From NCBI RefSeq assembly GCF_018780075.1, contig NZ_JADMKB010000141.1, positions 1-50,600 on the forward strand: a DNA stretch of 50,600 bases, given 5' to 3'. The notes below the pieces were generated by a model that ran no database searches, was not told where the DNA came from, and saw only the letters and a list, made by a program, of their open reading frames with translations. This DNA comes from Hydrogenophaga sp. (lineage in GTDB: Bacteria; Pseudomonadota; Gammaproteobacteria; Burkholderiales; Burkholderiaceae_C). Shown here piece by piece: positions 47,754 to 50,600 of this stretch (its first letter is position 1; each line of letters starts with the position of its first letter). A program made the translations under genes and the position numbers.

Positions 47754-48701
47754 TCAGCCCAGGCGGCCCAGCAGCAGGTACTCCATCAGCGCCTTCTGCA
47801 CGTGCATGCGGTTCTCGGCCTCATCCCACACGACCGACTGCGGGCCGTCGATCACTTCGGCGCTCACCTCTTCACCGCGGTGCGCGGGCAGGCAGTGCAT
47901 GAAGAGCGCGTCGGGTTGGGCCACGGCCATCATGGCTTCGTCCACGCACCACTGCGCGAAGGCGGCGCGGCGCACCTCGTTCTCGGCCTCGTAGCCCATG
48001 CTGGTCCAGACGTCGGTGGTCACGAGGTCGGCGCCGGCGCAGGCGGCCTTCGGATCGTTGAACACCTTGTAGCAGGCCGGGTTGGCGACACCGGCCAGCT
48101 TCGGGTCCACCTCGTAGCCGCTGGGTGTGCTCACGTGCACGGTGAAGCCCAGCAGCTCGGCCGCCTGCAGCCAGGTGTTGGCCATGTTGTTGCCGTCGCC
48201 CACCCAGGCGACCACCTTGCCCCTGATCGCGTCCAGCGGGTTGCCACTGGCGGCCGGCCGGTACTCGACCATGGTGAACAGGTCGGCCAGGATCTGGCAG
48301 GGGTGGAACTCGTTGGTCAGTCCGTTGATGACGGGCACCCGCGAGTGCGCGGCGAAGCGCTCCAGCTTGGTCTGCTCGTAGGTGCGGATCATCACCAGGT
48401 CGACCATGCGGCTGATGACCTTGGCGCTGTCTTCGATCGGTTCGGCGCGGCCGAGCTGGCTGTCGCCCGTGGTCAGGTGCACCACCGAGCCACCCAGCTG
48501 GTACATGCCGGCCTCGAAGCTCACGCGGGTGCGTGTGCTGGCCTTCTCGAAGATCATGGCCAGCGTGCGGTCCGGGTCGGCGAAGGGCTGGTGCTTCTCG
48601 AACGCCTTGAACTTGGCTTTGATGAACGCCGCGCGCGTGAGCAGGTAGGCGTACTCGTCGGCGCCGAGGTCCTTGAACTGGAGGTAGTGGCGGATGGGCA
48701 T
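47754..48701 (-). CDS. argF: Ornithine carbamoyltransferase
   Basis: A 315-residue enzyme making citrulline from ornithine and carbamoyl phosphate. It shows FEKASTRTRVSFEAGMYQLG (carbamoyl phosphate loop S55-R59), SRVPVINGLTNEFHPCQILA, and HCLPAHRGEEVS with the ornithine-site cysteine. It lies 10 bases downstream of argD on the same strand, so the two arginine genes form an operon. Confidence 0.97.
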   Translation of the reverse strand: MPIRHYLQFKDLGADEYAYLLTRAAFIKAKFKAFEKHQPFADPDRTLAMIFEKASTRTRVSFEAGMYQLGGSVVHLTTGDSQLGRAEPIEDSAKVISRMVDLVMIRTYEQTKLERFAAHSRVPVINGLTNEFHPCQILADLFTMVEYRPAASGNPLDAIRGKVVAWVGDGNNMANTWLQAAELLGFTVHVSTPSGYEVDPKLAGVANPACYKVFNDPKAACAGADLVTTDVWTSMGYEAENEVRRAAFAQWCVDEAMMAVAQPDALFMHCLPAHRGEEVSAEVIDGPQSVVWDEAENRMHVQKALMEYLLLGRLG

Positions 48702-48711
48702 GCGCGGGTCC

Positions 48712-49920
48712 TCAGGCGTTTTCCGACAAGAAAGTGGTGATGATGGGCAACAGGAGGGCGGCCACTTCGTCGGCTTCGGCGATGGTCATGATCAGCGGCG
48801 GCACCAGGCGGATCACGCTGTCGGCCGTGACGGACAGCAGCAGGCCGGCGTCGGCCGCGCGCTGGGTGATCACGCCGCAAGGTTTGTTCAGTTCCACGCC
48901 GATCATCAGGCCCTGGCCCCGGATCTCTTTCAGCCCCGGGTGGCCGGCCAGGCCTTTCGCCAGCGTGTCGCGCAGGTGAGCGCCCACGGTGGCGGCGTTC
49001 TGCAGCAGGCCGTCTTCTTCCATGATGCGGATGGTTTCCACCCCGGCGCGCATGGCCAGCGGGTTGCCGCCGAAGGTGGTGCCGTGGTTGCCCGGCTGGA
49101 AGATGTGGGCGGCCTTGGGGCCGGCCACCACCGCGCCGATCGGCACGCCCGAGCCCAGGCCCTTGGCCAGCGGCATCACGTCCGGCTTGATGCCCGCCCA
49201 CTGGTGGGCAAACCACTTGCCGGTGCGGCCCATGCCGCACTGCACCTCGTCGATCATCAGCAGCCAGTCCTGGGCGTCGCACAGCGCGCGCACGTCCTGC
49301 AGGTACTGCACGCGCATCGGGTTGATGCCGCCTTCGCCCTGGATGGTTTCAAAGAACACGGCCACCACGTTGGGGTTGCCTTCGGTGGCCTGCTTCAGGG
49401 CCTCGATGTCGTTCACCGGCACGCGGATGAAACCCTCCACCAGGGGGCCGAAACCGGCCTGGATCTTGGGGTTGCCGGTGGCGGAGAGCGTGGCGATCGA
49501 GCGGCCGTGGAAGGCCTTTTCATAGACCACGATCTCCGGGCGTTCGATGCCCTTGTCGTGGCCGTACTTGCGCGCGAGCTTCAGCGCGGCCTCGTTGGCT
49601 TCCAGGCCGGTGCTGCAGAAGAACACGTTGGTCAGGCCCGAGCGCTCCACCAGCAGCTGCGCGAGCTTTTCCTGGTCGGGCACGTGGTAGTAGTTGCAGC
49701 AATGCATCATCTTGGCCACCTGTTCCTGCAGCGCGGGCACCAGTTTGGGGTGGCCGTGGCCCAGGGTGTTGACGGCGATGCCGGCCAGCGCGTCCAGGTA
49801 CTCCTTGCCGTTCACGTCCCAGACGCGGCAGCCTTTGCCGTGCGACATGGCGATCGGCAGTCGGCCGTAGGTGTTCATCACGTGGGGCGACGACGGGGCG
49901 GCGGGGGCGGCGGCATTCAT
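48712..49920 (-). CDS. argD: Acetylornithine aminotransferase
   Basis: A 402-residue class III PLP aminotransferase of arginine synthesis (it may also act as succinyldiaminopimelate aminotransferase). Signatures include FFCSTGLEANEAALKLARK, LMIDEVQCGMGRTGKWFAHQ (D224) and the PLP lysine K253 in DVMPLAKGLGSGVPIGA. The start at 49920 (MNAAAPAAPS) is about 15 residues longer than the conserved MNTYGRLP start, which is an alternative. A leader of about 160 bases with a terminator-like hairpin precedes it. Confidence 0.95.
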   Translation of the reverse strand: MNAAAPAAPSSPHVMNTYGRLPIAMSHGKGCRVWDVNGKEYLDALAGIAVNTLGHGHPKLVPALQEQVAKMMHCCNYYHVPDQEKLAQLLVERSGLTNVFFCSTGLEANEAALKLARKYGHDKGIERPEIVVYEKAFHGRSIATLSATGNPKIQAGFGPLVEGFIRVPVNDIEALKQATEGNPNVVAVFFETIQGEGGINPMRVQYLQDVRALCDAQDWLLMIDEVQCGMGRTGKWFAHQWAGIKPDVMPLAKGLGSGVPIGAVVAGPKAAHIFQPGNHGTTFGGNPLAMRAGVETIRIMEEDGLLQNAATVGAHLRDTLAKGLAGHPGLKEIRGQGLMIGVELNKPCGVITQRAADAGLLLSVTADSVIRLVPPLIMTIAEADEVAALLLPIITTFLSENA

Positions 49921-49954
49921 GCGGAACTCCGGAGTGGAAGGGGCCAAAAGAAAG

Positions 49955-49976
49955 CGGCTCAACGAAGGTTGAGCCG
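49955..49976 (-). terminator. Terminator-like hairpin in the argD leader, candidate attenuator
   Basis: A perfect 9-bp stem, CGGCTCAAC with its complement around a 4-base loop. On the minus strand it is followed by CTTTCTTTT. No minus-strand gene lies upstream for it to terminate; it sits 35 bases before argD, downstream of the likely argD promoter. Confidence 0.6.
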
Positions 49977-50012
49977 TTGAAAGGCGATTTTAGGCGCAGG
50001 CAACGGCATCAT
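49959..50012 (-). CDS. Possible 17-residue leader peptide of argD
   Basis: MMPLPAPKIAFQRLNLR then stop. Its last codons (two arginines, CGG and CGT, and the stop) lie within the hairpin at 49955-49976. A second short frame, MALMPNKQR (50038-50009), ends in an arginine codon, and its stop overlaps the first ATG. No strong ribosome-binding site is seen, so translation is uncertain. Confidence 0.35.
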   Translation of the reverse strand: MMPLPAPKIAFQRLNLR

Positions 50013-50073
50013 CTTTGCTTGTTGGGCATCAGAGCCATGCGGCACACCCGGTTCCGGACGGCCCGGGTTTTCC

Positions 50074-50113
50074 CTGATCCTGAGTCTTATATAAGATAGA
50101 ATACCCATCTCAC
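50074..50113. promoter_or_regulatory. Overlapping divergent promoters of argD and the DUF3579 gene
   Basis: Rightward: CTGATC (50074-50079), 17-base spacer, TAGAAT (50097-50102). Leftward: GTGAGA (complement of 50108-50113), 16-base spacer, TATAAG (complement of 50086-50091). A perfect 12-base palindrome TCTTATATAAGA lies at 50085-50096. This is the most AT-rich point of the gap. Confidence 0.55.
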
Positions 50114-50196
50114 CGGGCACGAGCGATCCTCGACGTTTCGGTGGCTTTTTCACCCTCCCGCGCCCTCCATCCGAAGGCCTTTCCTGCACTCCACCG

Positions 50197-50514
50197 ATGG
50201 CTCAACCCGCTGCCAAGCAAGTGTTCATCCAGGGCGTCACCAGCTCGGGTCGCGCTTTTCGCCCCAGCGACTGGGCCGAGCGGCTGGCAGGTGTGATGAG
50301 CCAGTTTGGCCCCGGCGGCAATCAGGGGCGCATCGGCAGCCACATCGCCTACTCGCCCTGGTGCGTGCCCACGGTGATGAACGGGGTGAAGGTCGTGGTC
50401 GTGCACACCGACCTGCGCGAAGCCGAACCCATGGCCTGGGATTTCGTCATGCATTTCGCGCGCGACAACGACCTTCAGGTGGTCGAAGCCTGCCTGATGC
50501 CGGACAAGACTTGA
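50197..50514 (+). CDS. DUF3579-family protein
   Basis: A 105-residue soluble protein beginning MAQPAAKQVFIQGVTSSGRA. The family pattern is FRPSDWAERLAGVMSQFG then IAYSPWCVPTVMNGVKVVVV and a C-terminal AWDFVMHFARDNDLQVVEAC. DUF3579 genes are common in betaproteobacteria and often lie beside argD/argF, as here. Function unknown. Divergent from argD. Confidence 0.92.
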   Translation: MAQPAAKQVFIQGVTSSGRAFRPSDWAERLAGVMSQFGPGGNQGRIGSHIAYSPWCVPTVMNGVKVVVVHTDLREAEPMAWDFVMHFARDNDLQVVEACLMPDKT

Positions 50515-50518
50515 AGCA

Positions 50519-50547
50519 CCCCCGCCGCGCTGCGCGCGACCCCCTCT
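50519..50547. repeat. Truncated GC-rich interspersed repeat at the right edge
   Basis: Matches 42058-42085 up to GACCCCCTC and then diverges abruptly where the other copy continues AAGGGGG. The remaining 53 bases (50548-50600) are AT-richer and carry TGAAGCTTCA and an ATCCGG...CCGGAT inverted repeat. Confidence 0.65.
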
Positions 50548-50600
50548 AGGTGTGAAGCTTCAATAGGTTGTATCCGGTGTTCATCCGGATTGGGTTTGAG

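Overview
The window is about 50.6 kb of high-GC DNA. Its housekeeping genes (AcnA/AcnB, the KynBUA tryptophan route, ArgF/ArgD next to a DUF3579 protein, TrhP/YegQ, a Bug-type solute receptor) and its GC-rich interspersed palindromes point to a betaproteobacterium of the Comamonadaceae, probably Hydrogenophaga-like. This assignment is inferred from gene content and style; no 16S gene or database match was available. No tRNA, rRNA or CRISPR array was seen.

Region 1 (1-2153) is the 3' part of acnB and its terminator. Region 2 (2361-21116) is the most unusual part. A SARP/BTAD-type regulator is followed by a promoter region with direct repeats in an 11-bp register, the arrangement expected of a SARP operator. 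Then comes a tightly packed run of twelve genes, several joined by stop/start overlaps. It encodes a 1841-residue protein with two trypsin-like, two Zn-amidase and two papain-like modules; a subtilisin-like protease; two small proteins resembling trypsin-co-occurring (trypco2-type) domains; four paralogues of one unrecognised family (one with a long proline-rich tail); two members of a second unrecognised family; and a strand-rich orphan. None of the proteases has a signal peptide. This looks like a dedicated, co-regulated protease/peptidoglycan-hydrolase system, and I know of no described system with this composition.

Region 3 (21244-26083) holds small lipoproteins, a DUF364 protein, an XRE/MmyB-type regulator, a small membrane protein, trhP, a collagen-like lipoprotein and a DUF3309 peptide. 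Region 4 (26213-33410) holds acnA, a membrane-anchored trypsin-like protease and a MoxR/DUF58/VWA (Bat-type) operon. Region 5 (33631-40800) has an FAD monooxygenase and then a second accessory island: a patatin phospholipase and a TIR-like/TRAFs-binding/SLOG-like protein, divergent from a TIR-transmembrane protein and an OmpA-like lipoprotein. It resembles an immune or stress-signalling locus.

Region 6 (41076-50514) is core metabolism and repair: a Bug receptor, an AlkX/YcaQ-like protein, kynBUA, an RlmI-like methyltransferase, a YkgJ-type cysteine-cluster protein, argF, argD and a DUF3579 gene. Interspersed GC-rich palindromic repeats recur from 30 kb onward. One copy lies inside kynB and is read in frame as about 25 extra residues. 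Another, at the right edge, appears to be cut by foreign sequence. The argD leader contains a terminator-like hairpin overlapped by a short reading frame ending in arginine codons, a possible attenuator.
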